Assembly (NCBI GenBank): GCA_948907985.1
Contig: CAQWMM010000013.1
Coordinates: forward strand, 1-44,251
Source of the DNA: an uncultured Bacillota bacterium
GTDB taxonomy: Bacteria > Bacillota > Dehalobacteriia > UBA4068 > UBA4997
Reading direction: 5' to 3'
Length of the DNA: 44,251 nucleotides
Positions 38,155 to 44,251 of this stretch are shown piece after piece. The position numbers were made by a program, and so were the translations under genes. The stretch's first letter is position 1. Every line of letters starts with the position of its first letter. The notes under the pieces were generated by a model. It was not told the origin of the DNA. It made no database searches and saw nothing but the letters and a program-made list of their open reading frames with translations.

Positions 38155-38239
38155 GGCAACAACTCTCCCTTTGCCTAGTATAAAAAAACAGCACCGCTGT
38201 GGCATAAACCGAACTAAGGCGATAAATGTAGTTTATATT

Positions 38240-38268
38240 ATTTTATTACAGAATCGCCGAAAAATCAA
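38240..38268 (-). promoter_or_regulatory. Promoter of the phosphorelay operon
   Basis: Minus-strand TTGATT (38263-38268), 17-bp spacer, TAAAAT (38240-38245). Confidence 0.65.
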
Positions 38269-38322
38269 TAGGTATATGGGGACAAAAACCGAAAATGCTA
38301 AAAATAATGCTGTTTTGGCAAA

Positions 38323-39939
38323 TTATGCCTCTTCCAGGCGCTGCCAGAGCCGGTATTGCGCGTCAATCCGCGCGGCCATGGCCTGATAGTATTCCTCCGT
38401 CCAGGGGAGGAAAAGATAGGCTTCGTCCTGAAATTCGGCGCAGTGATAACGCTCTTCGCCAAAATATTCCCGGGCGTAAGCGTCGACGTCGCAGGGGTAA
38501 TAATGGCTTTTATCAATTTCGCCGCCATAATACCAGCGGGCAAATGCGGCCCCCTCGCCGTTGAAGTAGGTTAAAAGCAGGCTGCCGTTAAGTTCGCGGT
38601 CGCCGCGCAGTATCAGGCGCAGATCCGGGATGTACTGGGGCTGTTCCAGGTTTTGCCGGACGGTTTGCACTGTTCGCTGGTATTTGCGTTTAAAGAGGTC
38701 GGATAGCAGCTCGTGTTCAATGCACCAGCGCAGATAGATTGCCAGATGATTATAAGCCGCCAGCGGCTGCACCGGCAGGTTCTTCTGCCGGATTTTCTGT
38801 AAGTGGCTGATGCTGCAATCCAGCAGCAAATCGCCGTATTTAATGATTTTCTGATAATCAGGCTCGGGCCAGACCTGATCGGTTATCACATTGGGGCGGT
38901 TGACGTCGATTACAAAATCCATTTCGGCCGCGGCCAGCAAGTCTAAAAGGGCCTCGGCGTTTTTGGCGCATTTATACTGAATTTCTTCTGCATAAAGCGG
39001 AGTCAGCTGATAAAAATTAATATCGTCGCCGTTGGGCAGGGTACAGTAATCAGCGCCCTGCGGGCAGCCCAGCGGGCTGGTGAGGATGACGCCGCAAAAA
39101 TCAGTGTTCGGGGCGTAGGTTTCGCCCTCGTTAAGGCCGATGGTGTGGCCCCAGCCCAGCCAGGTTTCGTTGGCAATCGGCAGCCGGGCCGAGCTTTTCA
39201 GCAGCCTTATTGGCCAGTACCAGCGTTCATCCTGCATGGATTCCTGATCCAGCTGCCAGTACTCCGGCAGTGTCAGCATAAGTTCCGCCCGCTCCAGCTT
39301 ATGCTCAGCCAGTTCCGGAGGAACGTTCATGCAATGCGCGCCCATACCCAGCGTAACCAATGTGTAGTAGCGGTGTTCATCCCGGGGGTCCGGTGGGATG
39401 ATACAAATATCGACGTGAATATCCGGTGAAACCAGTTCATGAAATACCTGCTGATATTCGCCGAAAAAATAGGCGATATGATCTTCCACCACGTCCCAAT
39501 CCTCCTGGGTATAAATGTCCGGATGATATTGACGCTGTTCCAGCACGCTTTGGCATTCTTCAATAAAATAATCGACATCCGGCGTATCGGGGGCCAGCCT
39601 GGCGCAGCGTTCAAAATGCGGCAGGGCCTCCATTTCGCGGTCCAGAAAATACAGCGCATAACCGACGCGGAAATGCCACAGAGGATCGGCGGAGCCCTGT
39701 TCTTTTACGGATTGCAGCAGCGCCAGGGCTTTTTTTAGCAGTTCGTGCCGGCGCTGTTCGCTGCTGCCCTCGCTCATAACGGCCAGATTGTTATAGGCCC
39801 GGGCCAGCTGGCAGGTCAGGGTATAGTCGCGCTCGGCCTGCGGCACGGCGTTTATGGCCATAATTATTTTAGAAAACTCGTTGTTATCATGCCAGTCTTC
39901 CAGCTTTTCCAATAAGGCTTGCAATTTTTGGTTTTCCAT
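38323..39939 (-). CDS. SUFU domain protein with TPR-like N-terminus
   Basis: 538 residues. The first 130 are helical repeats of the TPR type (LARAYNNLAVM, WHFRVGYALYFLDREMEALPHF). The middle is the suppressor-of-fused-like domain seen in many bacterial proteins (RAELMLTLPEYWQL, WPIRLLKSSARLP, WLGWGHTIGLNEGETYAPNTDF). The C-terminal 180 residues look like a further domain of unknown role (NRPNVITDQVWP... YFGEERYHCAEFQDE). Bacterial SUFU proteins are often immunity or binding proteins; there is no adjacent toxin here. AAAGGAG 8 bp upstream supports the start. Confidence 0.8.
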   Translation of the reverse strand: MENQKLQALLEKLEDWHDNNEFSKIIMAINAVPQAERDYTLTCQLARAYNNLAVMSEGSSEQRRHELLKKALALLQSVKEQGSADPLWHFRVGYALYFLDREMEALPHFERCARLAPDTPDVDYFIEECQSVLEQRQYHPDIYTQEDWDVVEDHIAYFFGEYQQVFHELVSPDIHVDICIIPPDPRDEHRYYTLVTLGMGAHCMNVPPELAEHKLERAELMLTLPEYWQLDQESMQDERWYWPIRLLKSSARLPIANETWLGWGHTIGLNEGETYAPNTDFCGVILTSPLGCPQGADYCTLPNGDDINFYQLTPLYAEEIQYKCAKNAEALLDLLAAAEMDFVIDVNRPNVITDQVWPEPDYQKIIKYGDLLLDCSISHLQKIRQKNLPVQPLAAYNHLAIYLRWCIEHELLSDLFKRKYQRTVQTVRQNLEQPQYIPDLRLILRGDRELNGSLLLTYFNGEGAAFARWYYGGEIDKSHYYPCDVDAYAREYFGEERYHCAEFQDEAYLFLPWTEEYYQAMAARIDAQYRLWQRLEEA

Positions 39940-40108
39940 AGATTTTCTCCTTTGTCTTATGCAAGTCGGGACGCTTTAATTATACACCATATTGGTAAAA
40001 AAATATATATAAATTTTAGAAAAAGTGTAAGAAATATTTTGTTTTTATCTAAGCGCGCCCTGCCTTGCGCAATATCCGCCGGGCACAGGATTTTGTTGCC
40101 GCAGGGAG

Positions 40109-40137
40109 TGGACAAACCGTTAAATATGTGTTACAAT
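40109..40137 (+). promoter_or_regulatory. Promoter of the ArsR gene
   Basis: TGGACA (40109-40114), 17-bp spacer, TACAAT (40132-40137). The AT-rich gap from 39940 holds nothing else that I can support beyond a -10-like box for the SUFU gene. Confidence 0.6.
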
Positions 40138-40167
40138 ATGAGAGAAAAAGGCAGGAGGTGCTTATGC

Positions 40168-40488
40168 GTGCAAGGTGATAATGAGCGATCATGGGATGGT
40201 TTGCTGCCGGATAATGAAATTGCCGAAATGTCGTCGCTGTTCAAAATGATGTCTGATCCCACCCGTCTGAAAATTATCAGCGCTCTGTTGGTGCGGGAAC
40301 TTTGCGTGCGGGATTTGGCCGGGCTTATGCAGATGTCGCAGTCGGCAATCTCGCATCAGCTGGCGGCTTTGCGCAACAGCCGGCTGATTAAGTTTCGCCG
40401 GGAGGGTAAACAAATTTTTTATTCTCTGGATGACGATCATATCGGCCAGCTGTTTAATCAGTGTTTGGAGCACGCCAAAGAAAAATAA
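40168..40488 (+). CDS. ArsR/SmtB family transcriptional regulator
   Basis: A 106-residue winged-helix repressor: LFKMMSDPTRLKIISALL, then ELCVRDLAGLMQMSQSAISHQLAALRNSRLIKFRREGKQIFYSL. ELCVRDL replaces ELCVCDL, so the alpha-3 metal site has lost one of its two cysteines; metal sensing is doubtful and a different ligand is possible. The in-frame GTG 40168, 9 bp after AGGAGG, is chosen because the ATG in this spacing is out of frame and soon stops. No efflux gene follows. Confidence 0.85.
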   Translation: MQGDNERSWDGLLPDNEIAEMSSLFKMMSDPTRLKIISALLVRELCVRDLAGLMQMSQSAISHQLAALRNSRLIKFRREGKQIFYSLDDDHIGQLFNQCLEHAKEK

Positions 40489-40545
40489 AAAAGCCAAAAT
40501 AATAAAAAGCAGCCAGCCTTTGGGGCAACTGCCTGATTAAGCGAT

Positions 40546-40583
40546 GCAACAGCGCGCCGCCCCTCCCTTGAAAAGGGGCGGCG
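40546..40583. repeat. GC-rich hairpin repeat, copy B
   Basis: Near copy of 6273-6310. Starts GCAACAG, then GCGCCGCCCCT / AGGGGCGGCGC with loop CCCTTGAAA. Where the two copies differ in the stem, the pairing base changes too. It lies between two convergent genes and may act as their terminator. Confidence 0.65.
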
Positions 40584-40593
40584 CTTGTGCTGA

Positions 40594-41025
40594 TTAAAAT
40601 TTGGCGAAGCCCGCGCCGAAATCCAGGCATTGCTGTAAAGCGTCCCCGTCCGGGCGGCCGCATACGGCCAAACCGTCCGGCTGGTACAGAACGGCTCCGG
40701 CCTGTCTGGCCCGCTCCGCCCAACTGCGCAGCCACTCGCCGCCGCCCCAGCCATACGAGCCAAAAAGCGCCAGTTTGCGTCCGGCCAAGTCCGGCAAAAG
40801 CCGGGCCAAAAAAGGTTCAAACTCGTTTTCTTCCAGCGATTCCAGGCCCATAGCCGGGCAGCCCAAGGCCAGCAGGTCGCAGTCTAAAGCCCACTGGGGC
40901 GAGGCCTGGGCAACCTCTTTGACGGTTGTTTCCGCACCGGCCTGTTTGGCTCCCTCGGCCAGACAATCCGCCATAATCCGCGTGTTGCCGGTCATTGTCC
41001 AATAGATAATTTTCATATTTGTCAT
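40594..41025 (-). CDS. Flavodoxin
   Basis: A 143-residue FMN electron carrier: YWTMTGNTRIMADCLAEG is the phosphate-binding loop (T-x-T-GNT), LGCPAMG and SYGWGGGEW are the two FMN-ring loops. It can replace ferredoxin in redox reactions, often under iron limitation. GAGGT 7 bp upstream supports ATG 41025. It lies 27 bp after a DMT transporter gene on the same strand and is probably co-transcribed. Confidence 0.94.
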   Translation of the reverse strand: MTNMKIIYWTMTGNTRIMADCLAEGAKQAGAETTVKEVAQASPQWALDCDLLALGCPAMGLESLEENEFEPFLARLLPDLAGRKLALFGSYGWGGGEWLRSWAERARQAGAVLYQPDGLAVCGRPDGDALQQCLDFGAGFAKF

Positions 41026-41052
41026 AGCGATACCTCTTTTCCAACAAATATT

Positions 41053-41925
41053 TTAATCGGTTTGCATGTCGTAAATAAACATCAGTAAGGATACGCTGAT
41101 AATAATAGTATAGCCCAGCCAGCTGATTAAATCCGGGACTTGGCCGAAAAGGATAAAGCCCAGCAGGGCGGAAAAAATAACTATGGTATAATCAAAAACG
41201 GATATTTCGCGGGCGGGGGCCTTAGCGTAGGCGTAGGTTACGCTGAATTGGCCGCCGGTGGCCGCCAAACCAGCCAGCAGCAAAATAAAAGTTTGGCTCC
41301 AGGTCATCGGCTGATAATTGAAAATAATGTAGGGAACCATCAGCAGGCTGGAAAAGACGGAAAAGACAAAAACAATCAGGGCCTTATCGGCCCCTTTTTG
41401 CGTCAGCCAGCGCACCGCCGCCATAGCTGAACCGGCCCCGATACCGCCCAGCGTTGCGATTAGCGCCGGCAGCGAGTTCAGCGAACCAAACCCGGGCCGG
41501 ATGATGCACAGCGCGCCGATAAAGGCAACCAGAATCGAGCCGACCTGCACATGATTAATGCGCTCTTTCAGAAACAGCCAGGACAACAGTACCGTAACAA
41601 ATGGCGCAAGCCGGTTGAGAATTGAAGCGTCGGCCAGCAGCATATGGTCTATGGCGTAGAAATTGCAAACCAGCCCCACCGTGCCGCAAACGGCGCGCAG
41701 CAACATGCCGGGCGTGTGGCGCAGTTCGGCGCGCAGGTTGGGCTTTTCCTGCCAAAGGATGGCCAAAGCAAAGGGAATGGATACCAGATTACGGAAAAAG
41801 CATTTTTGCAGTGTCGGTAAATCGCCGGCCAGCCGCACCATGGCGCTCATCAGGGCAAAACAAAAGGCCGAGGAGATTATTAATAAAATTCCCTGGGTTT
41901 TGGGCCTAAGCTTGCTAAACCGCAT
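41053..41925 (-). CDS. EamA/DMT family transporter
   Basis: A 290-residue drug/metabolite-transporter protein with ten helices in two EamA repeats (GILLIISSAFCFALMSAMVRLAG; second half ALIATLGGIGAGSAMAAVRWLTQKG). Such proteins export metabolites such as amino acids or purines; the substrate is unknown. AAGGA precedes ATG 41925 by 11 bp. The same-strand flavodoxin gene follows 27 bp on. Confidence 0.9.
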   Translation of the reverse strand: MRFSKLRPKTQGILLIISSAFCFALMSAMVRLAGDLPTLQKCFFRNLVSIPFALAILWQEKPNLRAELRHTPGMLLRAVCGTVGLVCNFYAIDHMLLADASILNRLAPFVTVLLSWLFLKERINHVQVGSILVAFIGALCIIRPGFGSLNSLPALIATLGGIGAGSAMAAVRWLTQKGADKALIVFVFSVFSSLLMVPYIIFNYQPMTWSQTFILLLAGLAATGGQFSVTYAYAKAPAREISVFDYTIVIFSALLGFILFGQVPDLISWLGYTIIISVSLLMFIYDMQTD

Positions 41926-42029
41926 GATCAATCGACTTCCTTGTTGCATTTTAACCTATTATACTACCAAAGTAAAAAAAATGCAATAGATCAGTCTGTC
42001 CATTTGGACAGGCTAAGGCTCGGAAAAAA

Positions 42030-42064
42030 TTTAGCCGGCGTTTGGTTAAAAAACGCCGGCTAAA
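42030..42064 (-). terminator. Terminator of the soluble kinase gene
   Basis: A perfect 14-bp stem TTTAGCCGGCGTTT / AAACGCCGGCTAAA with a 7-nt loop, followed on the minus strand by TTTTTT. Confidence 0.85.
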
Positions 42065-42086
42065 ATATTATTGCTAATGTGGAAAA

Positions 42087-42848
42087 TTACAACAGCATAT
42101 TGGCAATTTCCGAATATAAATCATCGCTGTTAAAGTTCTGTCGGCCTTGCACGGGCAGTTCAATTTTCACGCGGCAGCCGATACCGGGCCGGCCCTTAGC
42201 GGAGATACTGCCGCCGTGCAGTTTGACGACGGCCTGGCTGATTGCCGTGCCGATACCGCTGCCGCCGTTTTTGGTTGTGTAATACGGCGTGAAAATTCTG
42301 GCCTGCTGTTCCATCGTCAGGCCGCAGCCGTTATCTTCCAGCAAAATCTGCACGGTGTCGTCCGTTCGTCTGGTGCTGATAATTATTTGACCTCCCGGCT
42401 GGGCCTTGGCCAGAATGGCCGCCTGACTGTTGTCCAGACAATTCAACAAAACCTTTTGGAGGCCTGGTTTGTCCAGATAAAGAGTCGGCAGATCTTCGGC
42501 CAGCTGGGTTTGCAGGTTGATTTGTCTGGCTGTCAGCTGGGCCTGCCGGCTTTGGGCGGTTTCCCGGATCAGCTGGTTTAGGGAACAGCGGCTGATGTTG
42601 ATTGCTTTTGCCGGTTGTTGCAGATATTCGGTCAGGCGGGCGACAGTTTCGTTTAACTCCAGACGTATTGGCTCCATACTTTGCAGGCGAATCCCCTGCT
42701 GATCGCATTTTAGAGCCAGAATGGATAACAGACCGCCGATATTTTGCAGGCTGTTTTTAACTGAATGGAGCAGGTCCATATTTTGGGCGAGCTGTTGGCG
42801 AAAGTTTGTTAAATTGGCGTCGGGATAGTTGTTTTCTGCTGTTTTCAT
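42087..42848 (-). CDS. Sensor-less soluble histidine kinase
   Basis: A 253-residue kinase with no membrane helix or input domain. The dimerisation helix has LLHSVKNSLQNIGG, His28 being the likely phosphorylation site, and the ATPase domain has NCLDNSQAAI (N box), EDNGCGLT (G1) and GSGIGTAISQAV (G2). It resembles the sporulation-type or KinB-like minimal kinases. A partner response regulator is not next to it. ATG 42848 has AAGGAC about 10 bp upstream. Confidence 0.88.
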   Translation of the reverse strand: MKTAENNYPDANLTNFRQQLAQNMDLLHSVKNSLQNIGGLLSILALKCDQQGIRLQSMEPIRLELNETVARLTEYLQQPAKAINISRCSLNQLIRETAQSRQAQLTARQINLQTQLAEDLPTLYLDKPGLQKVLLNCLDNSQAAILAKAQPGGQIIISTRRTDDTVQILLEDNGCGLTMEQQARIFTPYYTTKNGGSGIGTAISQAVVKLHGGSISAKGRPGIGCRVKIELPVQGRQNFNSDDLYSEIANMLL

Positions 42849-42975
42849 GCTAATCAAGTCCTTTTTTTATTAGCATAAAGCAAAACGCCCGCTTCTGACA
42901 GGATCTTTATTTCCGTTTGGCAAAAAATGTTGAGAAATGTTGTTTTGACACGAAAAACTTTTTTCACAAAAACTC

Positions 42976-43016
42976 TTGAGTTTTTGCAGAGGCAATATTA
43001 TAATTATTGCAGAGGC
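42976..43016 (+). promoter_or_regulatory. Promoter and direct-repeat operator of RHH C
   Basis: TTGAGT (42976-42981), 17-bp spacer, TATAAT (42999-43004). Two perfect direct repeats TTGCAGAGGC at 42984-42993 and 43007-43016 (23-bp period) flank the -10 box. Confidence 0.8.
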
Positions 43017-43035
43017 GAAAATAGGAGGTGAAAAA

Positions 43036-43212
43036 GTGTCGCCGAGAACAGGACGGCCGCCGGTTGAAAATCCCAAGAATATAAAAATGAATATTCGCAT
43101 TTCAGAAGAAACTGCAAAAGATTTGCAGGAATGTGCGGAGGCCTTGAATATATCGCGGGTAAACGTGATAGAAAGGGGAATAAAACTGGTGAAAGGCCAA
43201 TTAAAACAATAA
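43036..43212 (+). CDS. RHH regulator C
   Basis: A 58-residue ribbon-helix-helix protein, MSPRTGRPPVENPKNIKMNI, with helices EETAKDLQECAEAL and RVNVIERGIKLV. GTG 43036 follows AGGAGGTGAAAAA, the same spacing as its paralogs. An upstream open frame would add 20 residues but lies before the ribosome site. The protein faces a convergent small RNA at its 3' end. First cassette of the right array. Confidence 0.88.
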   Translation: MSPRTGRPPVENPKNIKMNIRISEETAKDLQECAEALNISRVNVIERGIKLVKGQLKQ

Positions 43213-43271
43213 AAAGAGCACCCTCCACGCCCTGACAAGCCAATGTGAGTGCCCAACCCCAAAATAGGAGT
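43208..43271 (-). ncRNA. Convergent small RNA of RHH cassette C
   Basis: Minus-strand promoter TTGCCA (43301-43306), 17-bp spacer, TATAAT (43278-43283). Hairpin GGGCAC / GTGCTC (43249-43254, 43216-43221) then TTTTTATT; the stem is shorter than in the other cassettes. The RNA ends over the RHH C stop codon. Confidence 0.65.
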
Positions 43272-43321
43272 ATAAATATTATAGCATATACTTTCTGTTT
43301 TGGCAATGTTTTTGTAAGCTA

Positions 43322-43403
43322 AGGGAGTGGCCAAACGAGTAGTTTTATACAATTCCACGCCCTCTCCGACTTAAACAACGCATTTTGTCCACTCCCCAAG
43401 CTA
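43322..43403. mobile_element. 82-bp insertion bounded by AAGCTA
   Basis: Absent from the matching place in the other cassettes. AAGCTA occurs at both edges (43316-43321 and 43398-43403), with inner inverted repeat GGGAGTGG / CCACTCCC (43323-43330, 43389-43396). It contains a decayed copy of the type I RNA promoter region (17 bases shared with 32696-32712). The form suits a very small non-autonomous element. Confidence 0.5.
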
Positions 43404-43413
43404 AAAAATTTAA

Positions 43414-43448
43414 CCCTCTCTGTAATCAGGTTTTGCCGGGACGGAGGG
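43414..43448. repeat. Conserved intercassette hairpin, C-D
   Basis: CCCTCTCTGTAATC ... GGGACGGAGGG, the same element as 31832-31866 and 43847-43881. Position between small RNA promoter and the next RHH promoter is fixed. Confidence 0.75.
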
Positions 43449-43490
43449 AACAATTTAAAGCAACGATTTTTTCTATTCTTCAAAAAACTC

Positions 43491-43538
43491 TTGACTTTTT
43501 GATTATCAGAATGTATAATATATTTGTGGTAATCAGAA
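43491..43538 (+). promoter_or_regulatory. Promoter and direct-repeat operator of RHH D
   Basis: TTGACT (43491-43496), 17-bp spacer, TATAAT (43514-43519). Direct repeats GATTATCAGAA (43501-43511) and GGTAATCAGAA (43528-43538), 9 of 11 the same, flank the -10 box. Confidence 0.75.
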
Positions 43539-43552
43539 AGTGAGGTGAAAGA

Positions 43553-43729
43553 ATGTCGCCACGAACAGGCAGACCGAAATCAGCGAACCCTAAAGTTAAG
43601 CAACTAGGCGTCAGACTAGATGAGGAAACACTTGCAAAACTTGATATTTTGGTAGATCATTACCAAGAAACCAGGGTTGCAGTGTTGCGATTAGGGATTG
43701 AAAAGCTTTTTTCGGAATTGAAAAATTAA
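43553..43729 (+). CDS. RHH regulator D
   Basis: A 58-residue ribbon-helix-helix protein: MSPRTGRPKSANPKVKQLGV, strand QLGVRLD, helices EETLAKLDILVDHYQ and RVAVLRLGIEKLFSE. GAGGTGAAAGAATG gives the start. The stop TAA is directly followed by GAGTAGCCGC, the stem of the convergent small RNA terminator. Second cassette of the right array. Confidence 0.9.
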   Translation: MSPRTGRPKSANPKVKQLGVRLDEETLAKLDILVDHYQETRVAVLRLGIEKLFSELKN

Positions 43730-43787
43730 GAGTAGCCGCCCACACCCAACAAAGTTAAAGCGACTACTCAACCCCCCAAATAGGAGT
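43722..43787 (-). ncRNA. Convergent small RNA of RHH cassette D
   Basis: Minus-strand promoter TTGCCA (43817-43822), 17-bp spacer, TATAAT (43794-43799). Hairpin GAGTAGTCGC / GCGGCTACTC type (43760-43769 with 43730-43739), then TTAATTTTT. About 66 nt. Confidence 0.75.
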
Positions 43788-43846
43788 ATAAATATTATAG
43801 CATATACTTTCTATTTTGGCAATGTTTTTGTAAGCTAAAATTTTAA

Positions 43847-43881
43847 CGCTCTCTGTAATCCAGTTTTGCCGGGACGGAGGG
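43847..43881. repeat. Conserved intercassette hairpin, D-E
   Basis: CGCTCTCTGTAATC ... GGGACGGAGGG; third copy of the intercassette element. Confidence 0.75.
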
Positions 43882-43924
43882 AACAATTTAAAGCAACGAT
43901 TTTTTCTATTCTTCAAAAAAAGTC

Positions 43925-43965
43925 TTGACTTTTTGTGTGCGCATCATTATAATTATAGCGGACAC
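43925..43965 (+). promoter_or_regulatory. Promoter and inverted-repeat operator of RHH E
   Basis: TTGACT (43925-43930), 17-bp spacer, TATAAT (43948-43953). Inverted repeat GTGTGCGC / GCGGACAC (43935-43942, 43958-43965; 7 of 8) flanks the -10 box. Confidence 0.7.
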
Positions 43966-43983
43966 TGAAAGTGAGGTGAGTAT

Positions 43984-44151
43984 ATGTCCCCAAGAACAGG
44001 GCGTCCGCCCAAAGCCAATCCCAAAAATGCCAGTATTCATATAAGGGCAACTTTGGAGGAAAAAGAAAAAATTATGCGGTATAGTAGAGAGAGTAAAAAA
44101 ACGTGCCTCGAATTATTGCTTATTGGTGTTGAGGCGGACAAAAAAAATTAA
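43984..44151 (+). CDS. RHH regulator E
   Basis: A 55-residue protein, MSPRTGRPPKANPKNASIHI, with strand ASIHIRATLEEKE and two helices. It is the most diverged in its second half (MRYSRESKKTCLELLLIGVEA). GAGGTGAGTATATG gives the start. The TAA stop abuts the GAGTAGCCGC hairpin arm of its small RNA. Third cassette of the right array. Confidence 0.88.
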   Translation: MSPRTGRPPKANPKNASIHIRATLEEKEKIMRYSRESKKTCLELLLIGVEADKKN

Positions 44152-44209
44152 GAGTAGCCGCTACTCGACAAAGTTAACGCGACTACTCTAAGCCCTCCAA
44201 AATAGGAGT
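44143..44209 (-). ncRNA. Convergent small RNA of RHH cassette E
   Basis: Minus-strand promoter TTGCCA (44239-44244), 17-bp spacer, TATAAT (44216-44221). Hairpin arms at 44179-44188 and 44152-44161, then TTAATTTTTTT. The array continues past the window end. Confidence 0.7.
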
Positions 44210-44251
44210 ATAAATATTATAGCATATACTTTCTATTTTGGCAATGTTTTT

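Noticed and set aside
31832..43881. Integron attC sites between cassettes
   Set aside because: Hairpins have no convincing GTTRRRY core sites in the right places, and there is no integrase in the window.
42976..44251. CRISPR array
   Set aside because: Repeats are spaced by over 400 bp and contain genes and promoters; no short regular repeat-spacer pattern.

Overview
This window looks like chromosome of a Bacillota (Firmicutes) bacterium, probably of the Clostridia/Negativicutes type. Almost every gene has an AGGAGG-type ribosome binding site and many have near-consensus sigma-A promoters with a 17-bp spacer. The gene content (BlaR/BlaI sensor pair, a GAAC-N4-GTTY type SOS box before uvrB, YitT, PepF, VanY-type carboxypeptidase) is typical of the phylum. 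Genus cannot be fixed from the sequence. There is no rRNA or tRNA gene, CRISPR array, transposase or integrase.

Layout. 1-6.3 kb: glmS with a small membrane protein, a HicAB toxin-antitoxin pair, a DUF3870-sodium/solute symporter operon, and cysK followed by a relic of a second cysK. 6.3-11.7 kb: a BlaI/BlaR1-like regulatory pair with clear operators, MntP, small membrane proteins and a zinc-ribbon protein. 12-18.6 kb: cold-shock protein plus YfcE-like phosphoesterase, a DUF5131 protein, a 121-bp palindromic element, uvrB, and a Fic toxin-antitoxin module wedged between uvrB and its apparent SOS promoter. 18.7-21.8 kb: MarR-MATE operon, nucleotidyltransferase and a second cold-shock gene. 22-31.1 kb: pepF, a phospholipase-like/folD/YkgJ operon, then yitT, nitroreductase, sirtuin and a PIN-domain pair. 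31.1-33 kb: an AT-rich accessory island of tiny genes. 33-42.9 kb: a signalling region (hybrid kinase, HPt, HD-GYP/GGDEF regulator, SUFU protein, ArsR, flavodoxin, DMT transporter, soluble kinase). 43-44.25 kb: an array of tiny genes that continues past the window.

The most unusual content is in genes of under 60 codons. Five ribbon-helix-helix (RHH) regulators of 51-58 residues lie in two arrays (31.5-32.2 kb on the minus strand, 43.0-44.25 kb on the plus strand). Each has its own repeat operator around the -10 box. Each faces a convergent short non-coding transcript with its own promoter, and the hairpin terminator of that transcript abuts the RHH stop codon. Between cassettes lies a second conserved hairpin. 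The cassette framework is strongly conserved while the operators and DNA-binding strands differ. Next to the left array are two tandem 48-residue paralogs and a likely type I toxin-antitoxin locus (a 30-residue hydrophobic peptide facing a roughly 79-nt RNA).

Other points: a perfect 44-bp repeat of the uvrB leader flanks the Fic module, so DNA damage should induce Fic, its antitoxin and UvrB together. HicAB, Fic, PIN and type I loci make this a toxin-antitoxin-rich segment. All functions are inferred by reading motifs and have not been checked by database search.
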